Shown one piece after another: positions 1-6,384 of a stretch of 8,068 nt of DNA. Source of the stretch: CAZEAN01 sp964510225 (GTDB lineage Bacteria > Planctomycetota > Planctomycetia > Isosphaerales > Isosphaeraceae); contig CAZEAN010000188.1 of assembly GCA_964510225.1 (NCBI GenBank), positions 1 through 8,068 of the forward strand, written 5' to 3'. Made by a program: the position numbers and the translations under genes. The notes under the pieces are model-generated. The model had not been told where the DNA came from and did no database searches. It saw only the letters and a list, made by a program, of their open reading frames with translations. Each line of letters starts with the position of its first letter. Position 1 is the stretch's first letter.

Positions 1-53
1 TAAAGAGAGAGGCCCAGGCTGTCACAGTTGGCCTTCACCAGGGTCGTACTCGA

Positions 54-1268
54 TCAACGGTGAGGTCGATACCAGACGATGTTCTGAGTTGTGCCGCCGA
101 TGGCGATCACATCGGGAACTCCGTCGCCATCCAAATCACCGCCTCGGAGGTCCTGCGCCGCGATTTCGGTATCGATGATAATGGTCTGCCAGGTCGAACC
201 GTCGTAATGATAAGCAACCACTTTCTGAGGTGTTCCGCGACAACCGGCAAAGACTTCGTCAGTGCCGTCAAGGTCGACGTCGGCGACCCAGAGTGCGTGC
301 CCTTGATCGAGGGTCTTATCGATCATGAGCCGAGGTCCGAAGGTCAGCGCCCCCGGCTCTTCTTCGGGGGTGATCACCACTTGATTGCCGTGCCAAGGTT
401 CGATCGATGCCAGGAAGCGTCGGCCGTCCTTAAAATGTCCGATGTGAATTTCACTCGCACCTCGATTCGGTGGGTCACCTGAAACGCCAGCACTGAGTAC
501 TTCGTCGTTCCAATCTTGGAGTATCCCTGTTTCGGCGGTCTCGATCTCGAGTTCCCGAGTCCGCACGATTCCTCGATTCGAGGCGGTGAGGATGTCATCG
601 AGTCCATCTCCATTGAGATCGGAGAGACGGACGGCATGAATGACGGGCGCCTGCGTTACCTCAAACCCAGGCCAGGGCCTCGCTAACCTGGTCTGGTCCG
701 GCTTGAGCACAATGACCTTTGCCAGATCGTCGGCGAAGAGATCAGGAGTCGCATCGGGGCCGAAAATCGGGACTACGACGAGCGAGGGAGTTGCGTCTTC
801 GTCGATTCGTCCCCAGCGAATCCGGTGGATGCTCGGGACCTCTTGAAGCGGTTGAAACGTCCAAGGATCGTCAACTGTCTTCCCTTGGAGTGCAATTCCG
901 AGCTTCCCTCGGCTCGGTTCCCTCATCGCGAATTGATACGCAATCGCGACCTCAGCGCAACCGTCACCGTCGAGATCGTGGCTGGCACTGGAGATGATTC
1001 CGGGGGTCGTTTCTGGAGTGGTGATTATCCGTTTCGTCCAGGTCGGATTTTCAAACCATGCGCACGTTCCACCGCCGAGTCCGACAATGTCTTTCTTGCC
1101 GTCGCCGTTGATATCGATGACCTCGACTTGATAGCCGCCAGGAAAGTCACTGTCGATCACAATTCGTTCGAACGTCAACGATTCAGTTCGCTCATCATCA
1201 GCATGTAAGACACCAAGGAAACTAAGTTGTGTAGCAGTGATGAGCAACGTGATAAGTAAGCGGTTCAT
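54..1268 (-). CDS. Secreted VCBS/FG-GAP repeat beta-propeller protein
   Basis: A 404-residue protein, probably exported and folded as a seven-bladed beta-propeller. Residues 1-23 look like a Sec signal peptide: Arg3, a hydrophobic core, and a likely cut after LHA before an acidic DDE. Five clear calcium-type loops of the VCBS/FG-GAP kind are visible: DINGDGKKD (52-60), DLDGDGCAE (98-106), DLNGDGLDD (217-225), DVDLDGTDE (330-338) and DLDGDGVPD (378-386). Weaker copies near 151-163 and 275-290 would bring the total to seven blades. The motif GGGTCAWFENP (66-76) and the closing NIVWYRP resemble propellers of the aldos-2-ulose dehydratase-like type common in planctomycetes, but no enzyme activity can be assigned. 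The start ATG has a GGGA-type ribosome site just upstream. The gene lies 48 bp after the hypothetical gene at 1317-2198, so co-transcription is likely. The repeat architecture is secure; the function is unknown. Confidence 0.88.
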   Translation of the reverse strand: MNRLLITLLITATQLSFLGVLHADDERTESLTFERIVIDSDFPGGYQVEVIDINGDGKKDIVGLGGGTCAWFENPTWTKRIITTPETTPGIISSASHDLDGDGCAEVAIAYQFAMREPSRGKLGIALQGKTVDDPWTFQPLQEVPSIHRIRWGRIDEDATPSLVVVPIFGPDATPDLFADDLAKVIVLKPDQTRLARPWPGFEVTQAPVIHAVRLSDLNGDGLDDILTASNRGIVRTRELEIETAETGILQDWNDEVLSAGVSGDPPNRGASEIHIGHFKDGRRFLASIEPWHGNQVVITPEEEPGALTFGPRLMIDKTLDQGHALWVADVDLDGTDEVFAGCRGTPQKVVAYHYDGSTWQTIIIDTEIAAQDLRGGDLDGDGVPDVIAIGGTTQNIVWYRPHR

Positions 1269-1316
1269 TAATTTTCCCAGAAGTGTTTGCGATTGATGGG
1301 AGCTGGCATTGGTGAA

Positions 1317-2198
1317 TTAGCCGAGATCATCTGACTTGAGGCCCCAATCCGCGGGAGTCCCGGCGGTATCTTCCGGTCGAACCTGGAGTGCGGAGAGATC
1401 GATGTCGCCTCGGAGGTCGACCTCCATGATCTTGACCTTGTTCTCCAGGAGTCGAAGTTGTTGTTCAAGGAGGTTGAGACGGAGTTCGGACTCGTCGGGC
1501 CGTTTCGGCCGGGGGACCTCAGGATAGTTGAGCTGTCTTTGCAGTGCCGAGAACAAGTAGAGCGGGTCGCGACCTCGGTTTGCCAACGCGATCTTCCCTT
1601 CCTTCTCCCCGAAGAGGACGGGATATTTCGGATTAAACTCGGGGTCGCGGCGTCGACGTTGGGTAACGAGATAGGCAGACCGTGAGAAGATCAGGTCGGC
1701 AAAATCGACATCACCAAGCTTGGCATTGAGGAGTCGGATGTAATCAGACCATTTTTGTTCATAAAAGGGGTCGTCGGCCATTGCGTCGAGCCCTTTACCG
1801 TATCCCAATCGATTGCGACTCAATGTCTCGAACTGATAGATAAAGAGACCGGGGGGATCAGGCTGATCGGCACGATAACGCGCCTCGCGCTCTAGGACCA
1901 AGAGTGCCTGATCCATCGGAAAGCGATTATTCGTGTCTTCTTCGGCCTTCGCGACGACGAATGATTGGAAGGGAGTGAAGTAGTGGGTCAGCCGATTCAT
2001 CGCGGGACCCATCAGTCCCGTGATCCGGACATCAGAGTAGATGAACCCGACCGCCATCGGGAGCTTCGTTGTTGAGAGCAACTCCTCTCCGATCCGACTC
2101 AAAACCTCCTGCGACGGAATCCCGTCAAGAACCCGTTCGCGGAAGGCCTGAAAAAAATAGGCCTGCTCGATATATTCCTCGCGGTCGAGTACTGGCAT
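1317..2198 (-). CDS. Conserved hypothetical protein, planctomycete type, with C-terminal coiled coil
   Basis: A 293-residue soluble protein with no signal peptide or membrane segment. I recognise it only as a type recurring in planctomycete genomes as a hypothetical protein; no domain name or function can be given. The N-terminal half (about 1-110) is rich in helix-forming and aromatic residues, including the stretch HYFTPFQSFVVAKAEED (72-88). Residues 165-200 include a run of four Arg (181-184). Residues 235-262 form a Leu-rich heptad segment (ELRLNLLEQQLRLLENKVKI) that should be a coiled coil and may allow self-association. The C-terminus is acidic. The ATG start is supported by GAGGA on the minus strand at 2205-2209, six bases upstream. 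It is the first gene of the probable operon with the propeller gene. Its upstream region is the AT-rich spacer shared with the divergent aminotransferase. Confidence 0.85.
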   Translation of the reverse strand: MPVLDREEYIEQAYFFQAFRERVLDGIPSQEVLSRIGEELLSTTKLPMAVGFIYSDVRITGLMGPAMNRLTHYFTPFQSFVVAKAEEDTNNRFPMDQALLVLEREARYRADQPDPPGLFIYQFETLSRNRLGYGKGLDAMADDPFYEQKWSDYIRLLNAKLGDVDFADLIFSRSAYLVTQRRRRDPEFNPKYPVLFGEKEGKIALANRGRDPLYLFSALQRQLNYPEVPRPKRPDESELRLNLLEQQLRLLENKVKIMEVDLRGDIDLSALQVRPEDTAGTPADWGLKSDDLG

Positions 2199-2204
2199 CG
2201 AGAG

Positions 2205-2209
2205 TCCTC
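2205..2209 (-). promoter_or_regulatory. Ribosome binding site of the hypothetical gene
   Basis: The minus strand reads GAGGA here, six bases before the ATG at 2198. It supports the full-length start of the 293-residue protein. Confidence 0.6.
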
Positions 2210-2581
2210 AGCAGAGCGACAACCTGGGGAGACTAAACCCACATCAAGGATTGTAACCCGTGTCGCTCCGGTGATGTTGCTAAGTCTACGGGGAGTTGAA
2301 ATCAACATAATCAAGATTCTAAATAATTGATTAATTCATTAATTTATTTTTTGTTTAATATCATTAATAGAGCAAATTTGCTTTGAAAGTAAGCATGCTG
2401 AAGGTCTATGAGTGAGCGTTCTTGCTGGCCGAGGCCCACCAAGCGTACTCTTCTCAGGCCGTTTCGCTACCGCGGTCCTGGCGATGATTCAGATGTTCTG
2501 TAACGGATCGACCCAAGATCAGACGCCGGCTACCATTGAAGTAGAAAAGGTCTTTAAGAGTGGCCAGAGTCTGCTAATCGC

Positions 2582-2586
2582 AGGAG
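2582..2586 (+). promoter_or_regulatory. Ribosome binding site deciding the GTG start of the aminotransferase
   Basis: AGGAG lies six bases before the GTG at 2593. The later in-frame ATG at 2620 has no comparable site, so the GTG start is preferred. Confidence 0.7.
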
Positions 2587-2592
2587 TGTTTC

Positions 2593-3726
2593 GTGGATCA
2601 AGGTTGGATTGCGGATCGGATGGGAACAATCGAGGCGTCGGGAATCCGTCGGGCCTTTGAGATGGCCAAGGCGATGACCAATCCGATCAACCTCTCGATC
2701 GGGCTCCCTCACTTTGATGTTCCCGACTCGATCAAAGCGCGGGCCAAAGCGGCAATCGATGCGGGGGCCAATCGCTATACCTTGACGATGGGGCTCACCG
2801 AGTTGAGGTCGCGGCTCCAAGCGGACGTTGAGCGTCGTTTTGGGCATTCCGACCGCGAAGTGATCGTCAGTTCGGGCACGGCGGGTGGCTTGATGTTGGC
2901 AATCTGCGCCACGGTCAACCCTGGTGACGAGGTAATCGTCTTCGATCCCTACTTTGTGATGTATCCGAACTTAGTAGCGGTCGCTAATGGGAAGACAGTA
3001 CTCGTTGACACGTACCCTGACTTTAGGATCGCGGTTGATCGAGTCGGCGCCGCGATCACGGAGAAAACGAAAGCCATCATCGTCAACAGTCCGTCAAACC
3101 CGACCGGCGTCGTCGCGACTCCGGAGGAACTCGCGGCGGTGGCGAAGCTCTGTGAGAACCGAAAGATTCTCCTGATCAGTGACGAGGTCTATCGTGCATT
3201 CAGTTACGACCAACCCGCTCGATCACCGGCGGAGTGGAATAGCCAGACACTCGTCGTCGAAGGATTCAGCAAATCCTACGGGATGACGGGTTGGCGACTC
3301 GGCTTTGCCCACGGCCCAAGTCGTCTGATCCAGGAGATGGCCAAGCTTCAGCAATTCAGCTTCGTCTGTGCACCGAGCCCGCTCCAAGAAGCAGTGATCG
3401 ACGCGATTGATCTCGATCTCAGCGATCGGATCGCCGACTATCGAACGAAACGGGACCGGCTGTTGGGGCAGCTCGGAGAGTTCTTCGCCTTCCCTCAGAC
3501 CGGCGGTGCATTCTACGGATTTCCGAGAATCCCCGAAGGCTGGAGTTCTGCGTCAGCGTTCGCCAATGCGGCGGCACAACGGGAATTGCTCGTGATCCCA
3601 GGCAACGTCTTCAGCAAACGCGACACGCATCTCCGGATTTCCTACGCGGTCGATGACACGACCCTCGAACGCGGACTGGAAGTCCTGCGAGCGCTTGCGT
3701 TCGAAGGCAATCTCACTACCGATTGA
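2593..3726 (+). CDS. PLP-dependent class I/II aminotransferase (aspartate aminotransferase family)
   Basis: A 377-residue cytosolic fold-type I aminotransferase that should move an amino group between an amino acid and a 2-oxo acid using pyridoxal phosphate. Family landmarks occur in order: INLSIGLPHFDVP (32-44) in the substrate-binding N-terminus; SSGTAGG (93-99) in the cofactor phosphate region; NPTG with Asn169; Asp197 and Tyr200 in SDEVY, which contact the PLP ring; the Schiff-base Lys227 in SKSYGMTGWR, with Arg235 in the same motif; and Arg348 in LRIS, which binds the substrate carboxylate. Length is normal for the family and nothing is truncated. The GTG start is chosen because of the AGGAG site and because WIADRM...IEASGIRR before the alternative ATG looks family-like. 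The gene is monocistronic between a divergent and a convergent neighbour, so context gives no clue to the substrate. Aspartate, aromatic, alanine or another specificity are all possible. Confidence 0.93.
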   Translation: MDQGWIADRMGTIEASGIRRAFEMAKAMTNPINLSIGLPHFDVPDSIKARAKAAIDAGANRYTLTMGLTELRSRLQADVERRFGHSDREVIVSSGTAGGLMLAICATVNPGDEVIVFDPYFVMYPNLVAVANGKTVLVDTYPDFRIAVDRVGAAITEKTKAIIVNSPSNPTGVVATPEELAAVAKLCENRKILLISDEVYRAFSYDQPARSPAEWNSQTLVVEGFSKSYGMTGWRLGFAHGPSRLIQEMAKLQQFSFVCAPSPLQEAVIDAIDLDLSDRIADYRTKRDRLLGQLGEFFAFPQTGGAFYGFPRIPEGWSSASAFANAAAQRELLVIPGNVFSKRDTHLRISYAVDDTTLERGLEVLRALAFEGNLTTD

Positions 3727-3736
3727 GGTGATAGTT

Positions 3737-3754
3737 GCCGAGCAGGAACTCGGC
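3737..3754. repeat. Small GC-rich hairpin after the aminotransferase
   Basis: GCCGAG and CTCGGC form a perfect 6-bp stem with a 6-nt loop, about 10 bases after the aminotransferase stop. No T-run follows. A second short dyad, GAGCA-G-TGCTC, lies at 3762-3772. Either could aid 3' end formation, but neither is a standard intrinsic terminator. Confidence 0.4.
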
Positions 3755-3779
3755 TAGACAAGAGCAGTGCTCACGGATT

Positions 3780-3811
3780 ACCCCAGATCTATCTGTACGA
3801 TGATCTGGGGT
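3780..3811. terminator. Candidate bidirectional terminator between convergent genes
   Basis: ACCCCAGATC (3780-3789) and GATCTGGGGT (3802-3811) form a perfect 10-bp inverted repeat with a 12-nt loop. It sits between the ends of the plus-strand aminotransferase (3726) and the minus-strand lipoprotein gene (3839), where a shared terminator is expected. There is no T-tract on either side, so it is a strong hairpin but not a textbook Rho-independent terminator. It could instead act as an mRNA-stabilising 3' structure. Confidence 0.55.
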
Positions 3812-3838
3812 GATCTCTATGCAATTAACTGTCCGATC

Positions 3839-4189
3839 TCATGGCCGATCTGGATTACGAATTATCGGTATGTTGCCGTCTGGCGCTAAGTTCTGGCCGT
3901 CCATCCCCGGATCGATGGCTGGATCGATTGGTTGGCTGATGTTCGACGGATCAAGCCCTTCCGAGCGGAGTCGGGCACGTCGGAGAGCAGCCTGAGTCCG
4001 TGCCATCGGGAAGTCAGGCCCCGGTGGGAAGTACTGAACATCGTCGTAGAGATACTTGCCGGTCGGGAGTGTGAGTCCGGCGTATTCGGCTTGGCAACCG
4101 ATGCTGGAAATCAGCAATAAGGCCGCGAATCCACCACCGATCACAACTCGACCGACGCGGATCATGCCCCTCAAGCGGCGAGACGTCAT
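3839..4189 (-). CDS. Small lipoprotein, planctomycete type
   Basis: A predicted 116-residue lipoprotein. The N-terminus has basic residues (RRLRGMIRVGR), a hydrophobic stretch (VVIGGGFAALLLI) and a lipobox SSIGC with the acylated Cys at residue 32. It should therefore be exported, cut before Cys32 and held to a membrane by lipid. The mature part holds LPTGKYLYDDVQYFPPGP (41-58), which I associate with small planctomycete lipoproteins of unknown role, then an Arg/Ala-rich patch (MARTQAALRRARLR) and a disordered Pro/Asp/Asn-rich tail. The frame stays open up to an ATG at 4351, but the start at 4189 is chosen because it has a near-perfect Shine-Dalgarno and puts the signal sequence at the N-terminus. 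An internal Met at 4165 would also give a workable signal peptide, but its ribosome site lies too close. No function can be assigned. Confidence 0.75.
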   Translation of the reverse strand: MTSRRLRGMIRVGRVVIGGGFAALLLISSIGCQAEYAGLTLPTGKYLYDDVQYFPPGPDFPMARTQAALRRARLRSEGLDPSNISQPIDPAIDPGMDGQNLAPDGNIPIIRNPDRP

Positions 4190-4198
4190 CGCTTCGAC

Positions 4199-4205
4199 CC
4201 TCCTT
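4199..4205 (-). promoter_or_regulatory. Strong ribosome binding site of the lipoprotein gene
   Basis: The minus strand reads AAGGAGG here, nine bases before the ATG at 4189. It is the best Shine-Dalgarno match in the window and decides the lipoprotein start. Confidence 0.75.
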
Positions 4206-4321
4206 GGTCCTCGGCGGCCTGGACTCGACCGCAATCGAGGCGATCCTCCTGTCCGACCGATCGATTCCGTTTCATCCTCGTCCGATCCGAATCCCAGCGG
4301 TCGACAGTACCAACCGCAGGT

Positions 4322-4343
4322 GACACCACTTTCTTGAGGTGTC
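4322..4343. repeat. Inverted repeat upstream of the lipoprotein gene
   Basis: GACACC (4322-4327) and GGTGTC (4338-4343) form a perfect 6-bp stem with a 10-nt loop. It lies about 130 bp upstream of the lipoprotein start and at the edge of the larger palindrome cluster downstream of clpX. It could be an operator or part of an RNA structure; no partner is known. Confidence 0.35.
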
Positions 4344-4365
4344 CGGATCATTCCTCGGTGTAGGT

Positions 4366-4470
4366 AATCGGCCGATTGGCCCGGTCAACCGTAGCGAATT
4401 CGCTGAACCGGGCCCTTGAGGGGCGAAAGATCTTCGGAATAGGCCCATGACGATCTCCATTGGGCCCAAT
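4366..4470. repeat. Cluster of perfect 12-bp palindromes in the clpX 3' spacer
   Basis: Three perfect 12-bp palindromes lie within 105 bp: AATCGGCCGATT (4366-4377), AGCGAATTCGCT (4393-4404) and ATTGGGCCCAAT (4459-4470). Their sequences differ, so they are not copies of one element. An alternative stem pairs GGCCCA (4442-4447) with TGGGCC (4461-4466). The cluster sits between the clpX stop and the lipoprotein start. Possible roles are transcription termination, mRNA 3' stabilisation, or binding of a dimeric regulator of the lipoprotein gene. Confidence 0.6.
4378..4414 (-). terminator. Candidate clpX terminator hairpin
   Basis: GGCCCGGT (4378-4385) pairs perfectly with ACCGGGCC (4407-4414), and the loop itself contains the palindrome AGCGAATTCGCT. 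Read on the minus strand it lies about 70 bp after the clpX stop, where the transcript should end before the lipoprotein gene. No T-run follows, so a Rho-independent mechanism is doubtful. Confidence 0.4.
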
Positions 4471-4482
4471 CAAAGGCCACAT

Positions 4483-5943
4483 CTAGGCACTTTCTTTTTG
4501 TCGACCACCGGCTGCATCGGTGTCGGTTGTCGATTCTGTCGGTTTGGTGCTCTTCTTCGATCGTGTCCGCTTCGGCGTCGGAAGTGGCTTTGGATCGTCG
4601 AGCGGGTTCTGTTCCTTACGGATTACTTCGGGCGTAATTACGTACTTGCCCTTCTCGGTGACGTCCGGGAGATCGAACATCACTTCAAGCATGACGTCTT
4701 CGACGATCGTTCGGAGTCCTCGGGCCCCCGTGTCTCGTTCTTTCGCCCGCTGGGCGATCTCGGCGAGTGCTTCTGGGGTGAATTCAAGGTCAGCGCCTTC
4801 CATTTCGAAGAGGCGTTGATACTGCTTCACGAGTGCATTCCGAGGCTCGGTGAGAATCTTGACCAAGGCTTCGACATCGAGCGGCAAGAGCGGGCAGATG
4901 ATGGGGAGACGTCCGACAAACTCCGGGATCATCCCGAATTCGAGGATGTCATCGCTCGTGACCTTCTCAAGCAAAGTACCGAGTTCGTTGTCGTGCTCAG
5001 CACGGGTCTGACCGCCAAAACCGATTGTCTTCCGGCCGACTCGTTTTGCGATAATGTGGTCAAGGCCGACAAACGCCCCACCACAGATGAACAAAATGTT
5101 GCTGGTGTCCATCTGGATGTACTGCTGCTCAGGATGTTTGCGACCGCCTTGGGGAGGAACATTGGCGACCGTTCCTTCGAGCATCTTCAAGAGTGCTTGC
5201 TGAACCCCTTCACCTGAGACGTCACGTGTAATAGAGACGTTGTGACTGGTCTTGCCGATCTTGTCGATTTCATCGATGTAAATGATCCCTCGCTGGGCGG
5301 CTTCGAGATCGAAATCGGCGGCGTGGAGGAGCTTCAGGAGGATGTTCTCAACATCTTCGCCCACGTACCCCGCCTCGGTGAGCGTAGTGGCATCCCCGAT
5401 CGCGAAGGGGACGTTTAAAATCCGCGCGAGAGTCCTTGCGAGAAGGGTCTTGCCGCAGCCAGTGGGACCGATCAGGAGGATGTTTGACTTATCGAGTTCG
5501 ACTTCGGACTCGGTCTCTTCATCGTGGACGAGTCGTTTGTAATGATTGTGAACGGCGACCGAGAGAACTTTCTTCGCCCATTCTTGGCCAATCACGTAAT
5601 GATCGAGCCGTTCCTTGATTTCCCGAGGTGTAGGAATTTCCGTAAAGAGTGTCTTTGGGACACCCCGTCGTTTGCGTTCTTGGTCAAGGATTGACTGGCA
5701 AAGTTCGATACACTCGCCACAGATGTACACATCACCGGGACCTTCGACGAGTGGGCCGACATCACGATAGCTTTTCCGGCAGAAGGAGCAATAGGCATTG
5801 CGTCGTGAGCCACTCCCGGTGAGGCCCGTGCCTGAGCCGCCCTTGCGACCCCCGCCACCTCCACCGCTGCCTCCGCCTCCATTGCCACCATTTCCCTCGG
5901 AGCCACCGTTGCCGTTGCCGTTGATGTCCTTACCGCCGGGCAT
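4483..5943 (-). CDS. clpX: ATP-dependent Clp protease ATP-binding subunit ClpX
   Basis: A 486-residue AAA+ unfoldase that recognises tagged or damaged proteins, unfolds them using ATP and threads them into the ClpP protease in the cytosol. Zinc-binding-domain cysteines lie at 52, 55, 75 and 78 (CSFC and CGEC). Walker A is GPTGCGKT (159-166) and Walker B is IIYIDEID (220-227). The pore-1 loop is GYVGED (192-197), the RKH pore motif is 268-270, and the ClpP-binding IGF loop is within TIGFG (306-310). A likely arginine finger is Arg345 in EFVGRLP, and sensor II is GARGLR (406-411). All key residues are present. The frame extends to an ATG at 6018, but 5943 is chosen for its GGGAG site. Unlike E. 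coli ClpX (424 residues), it has a glycine-rich stretch before the zinc domain and a Lys/Ser/Thr-rich tail. No clpP or tig gene is adjacent. Confidence 0.97.
   Translation of the reverse strand: MPGGKDINGNGNGGSEGNGGNGGGGSGGGGGGRKGGSGTGLTGSGSRRNAYCSFCRKSYRDVGPLVEGPGDVYICGECIELCQSILDQERKRRGVPKTLFTEIPTPREIKERLDHYVIGQEWAKKVLSVAVHNHYKRLVHDEETESEVELDKSNILLIGPTGCGKTLLARTLARILNVPFAIGDATTLTEAGYVGEDVENILLKLLHAADFDLEAAQRGIIYIDEIDKIGKTSHNVSITRDVSGEGVQQALLKMLEGTVANVPPQGGRKHPEQQYIQMDTSNILFICGGAFVGLDHIIAKRVGRKTIGFGGQTRAEHDNELGTLLEKVTSDDILEFGMIPEFVGRLPIICPLLPLDVEALVKILTEPRNALVKQYQRLFEMEGADLEFTPEALAEIAQRAKERDTGARGLRTIVEDVMLEVMFDLPDVTEKGKYVITPEVIRKEQNPLDDPKPLPTPKRTRSKKSTKPTESTTDTDAAGGRQKESA
5803..5928 (-). repeat. 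Low-complexity Gly/Asn/Ser coding stretch in clpX
   Basis: This stretch encodes ClpX residues 6-47, in which more than half the residues are Gly, mixed with Asn and Ser and with runs of four and six Gly. It precedes the zinc-binding domain and should be a flexible, disordered extension. The DNA is biased to C and T triplets on the plus strand, a pattern prone to slippage and length variation. Confidence 0.8.
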
Positions 5944-5948
5944 GCCTG

Positions 5949-5955
5949 CTCCCTT
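5949..5955 (-). promoter_or_regulatory. Ribosome binding site deciding the clpX start
   Basis: The minus strand reads AAGGGAG, five bases before the ATG at 5943. The in-frame ATG at 6018 would add 25 residues unlike any ClpX N-terminus, so 5943 is preferred. Confidence 0.65.
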
Positions 5956-6353
5956 TTCTGTTTCGCGCCAGCAGAAAATGCGGACCGATTGCAACCTAAC
6001 AGACCTGGAAGCGGTCATCAGGAATTGCAGTAGATGCGGAATCGGGTTCGACCGAGGAGCGGCGAAATACCTGATCTAAGTATTGGAACAATCGGTTGCT
6101 GGACCGATATGAAAGTTCCGGACGCTGCTCGAATCGGAGTCAGTAGTTCCAAACTGGCAAACTACTTAGATGATTTGAGTTCCGTCGGCTCAACTTATTC
6201 TAAAGCACGCATCGAACCGAAGCAAGCAAACAAGGTCTCCCTAGGATTCTCCCGAGTCGTACGACCACTGTTTCCCCCTCATTTATGCTCCCAGGCAATC
6301 ATAAGGTCTTCGGCCCACGGGATCGAACAATTTTAGGTGGTGACCCAGGGCTC

Positions 6354-6384
6354 TTGACTTGCGATAGCACGCACAGATTTAGAT
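6354..6384 (+). promoter_or_regulatory. Weak candidate promoter of the kinase gene
   Basis: TTGACT (6354-6359) is a good -35-like hexamer. Downstream, ATTTAG (spacing 17) or TTAGAT (spacing 19) is only a poor -10 match. It lies about 80 bp before the kinase start, inside the repeat-bearing part of the spacer. The call rests on the -35 match and position only. Confidence 0.25.

Larger units (their letters stand above)
2199..2592. promoter_or_regulatory. Divergent spacer with AT-rich core, likely holding two promoters
   Basis: This 394-bp stretch separates the minus-strand hypothetical/propeller operon from the plus-strand aminotransferase, so promoters for both should lie here. The core 2301-2390 has only about 16 G or C in 90 bases, far below the flanking coding DNA. 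It holds the perfect 12-bp palindrome AGCAAATTTGCT (2371-2382), two copies of TCATTAAT 25 bp apart (2336-2343 and 2361-2368), a dyad GTTGA-AA-TCAAC (2295-2306) and the 8-bp palindrome AGCATGCT (2392-2399). I could not pick a convincing -35/-10 pair on either strand, so no exact promoter is claimed. The part from 2400 to 2592 has normal GC and no convincing gene. Confidence 0.5.

Noticed and set aside
1..53. A possible start of a further gene at the left edge
   Set aside because: Only 53 bases lie outside the propeller gene, with no recognisable motif or site, so nothing can be called.
2408..2660. Short open frames upstream of the aminotransferase: 31 codons from ATG 2408, and 82 codons from GTG 2412
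   Set aside because: An AAGG lies upstream, but the products resemble nothing known, and the longer frame runs into the aminotransferase in another frame. A leader peptide cannot be excluded, but nothing supports it.
4190..4351. N-terminal extension of the lipoprotein frame back to an ATG at 4351
   Set aside because: It would bury the signal sequence 54 residues further inside the protein, while a near-perfect Shine-Dalgarno marks the start at 4189.
4272..4469. A 65-residue minus-strand frame downstream of clpX
   Set aside because: It runs through the palindrome cluster, has no family likeness, and is better explained as spacer DNA.
5592..5906. Long frames opposite or overlapping clpX, rich in Ala or Pro
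   Set aside because: They are shadows of the low-complexity Gly codons and GC-rich coding DNA of clpX.
5944..6018. A 25-residue extension of ClpX to the ATG at 6018
   Set aside because: It resembles no ClpX N-terminus, and the AAGGGAG site sits properly before the ATG at 5943.
6034..6336. A 100-residue open frame on the plus strand in the clpX/kinase spacer
   Set aside because: There is no ribosome site before its ATG, or before the internal ATG at 6109, third-position GC is lower than I would expect beside these genes, and the product resembles nothing known. It also overlaps the repeats of the regulatory spacer.
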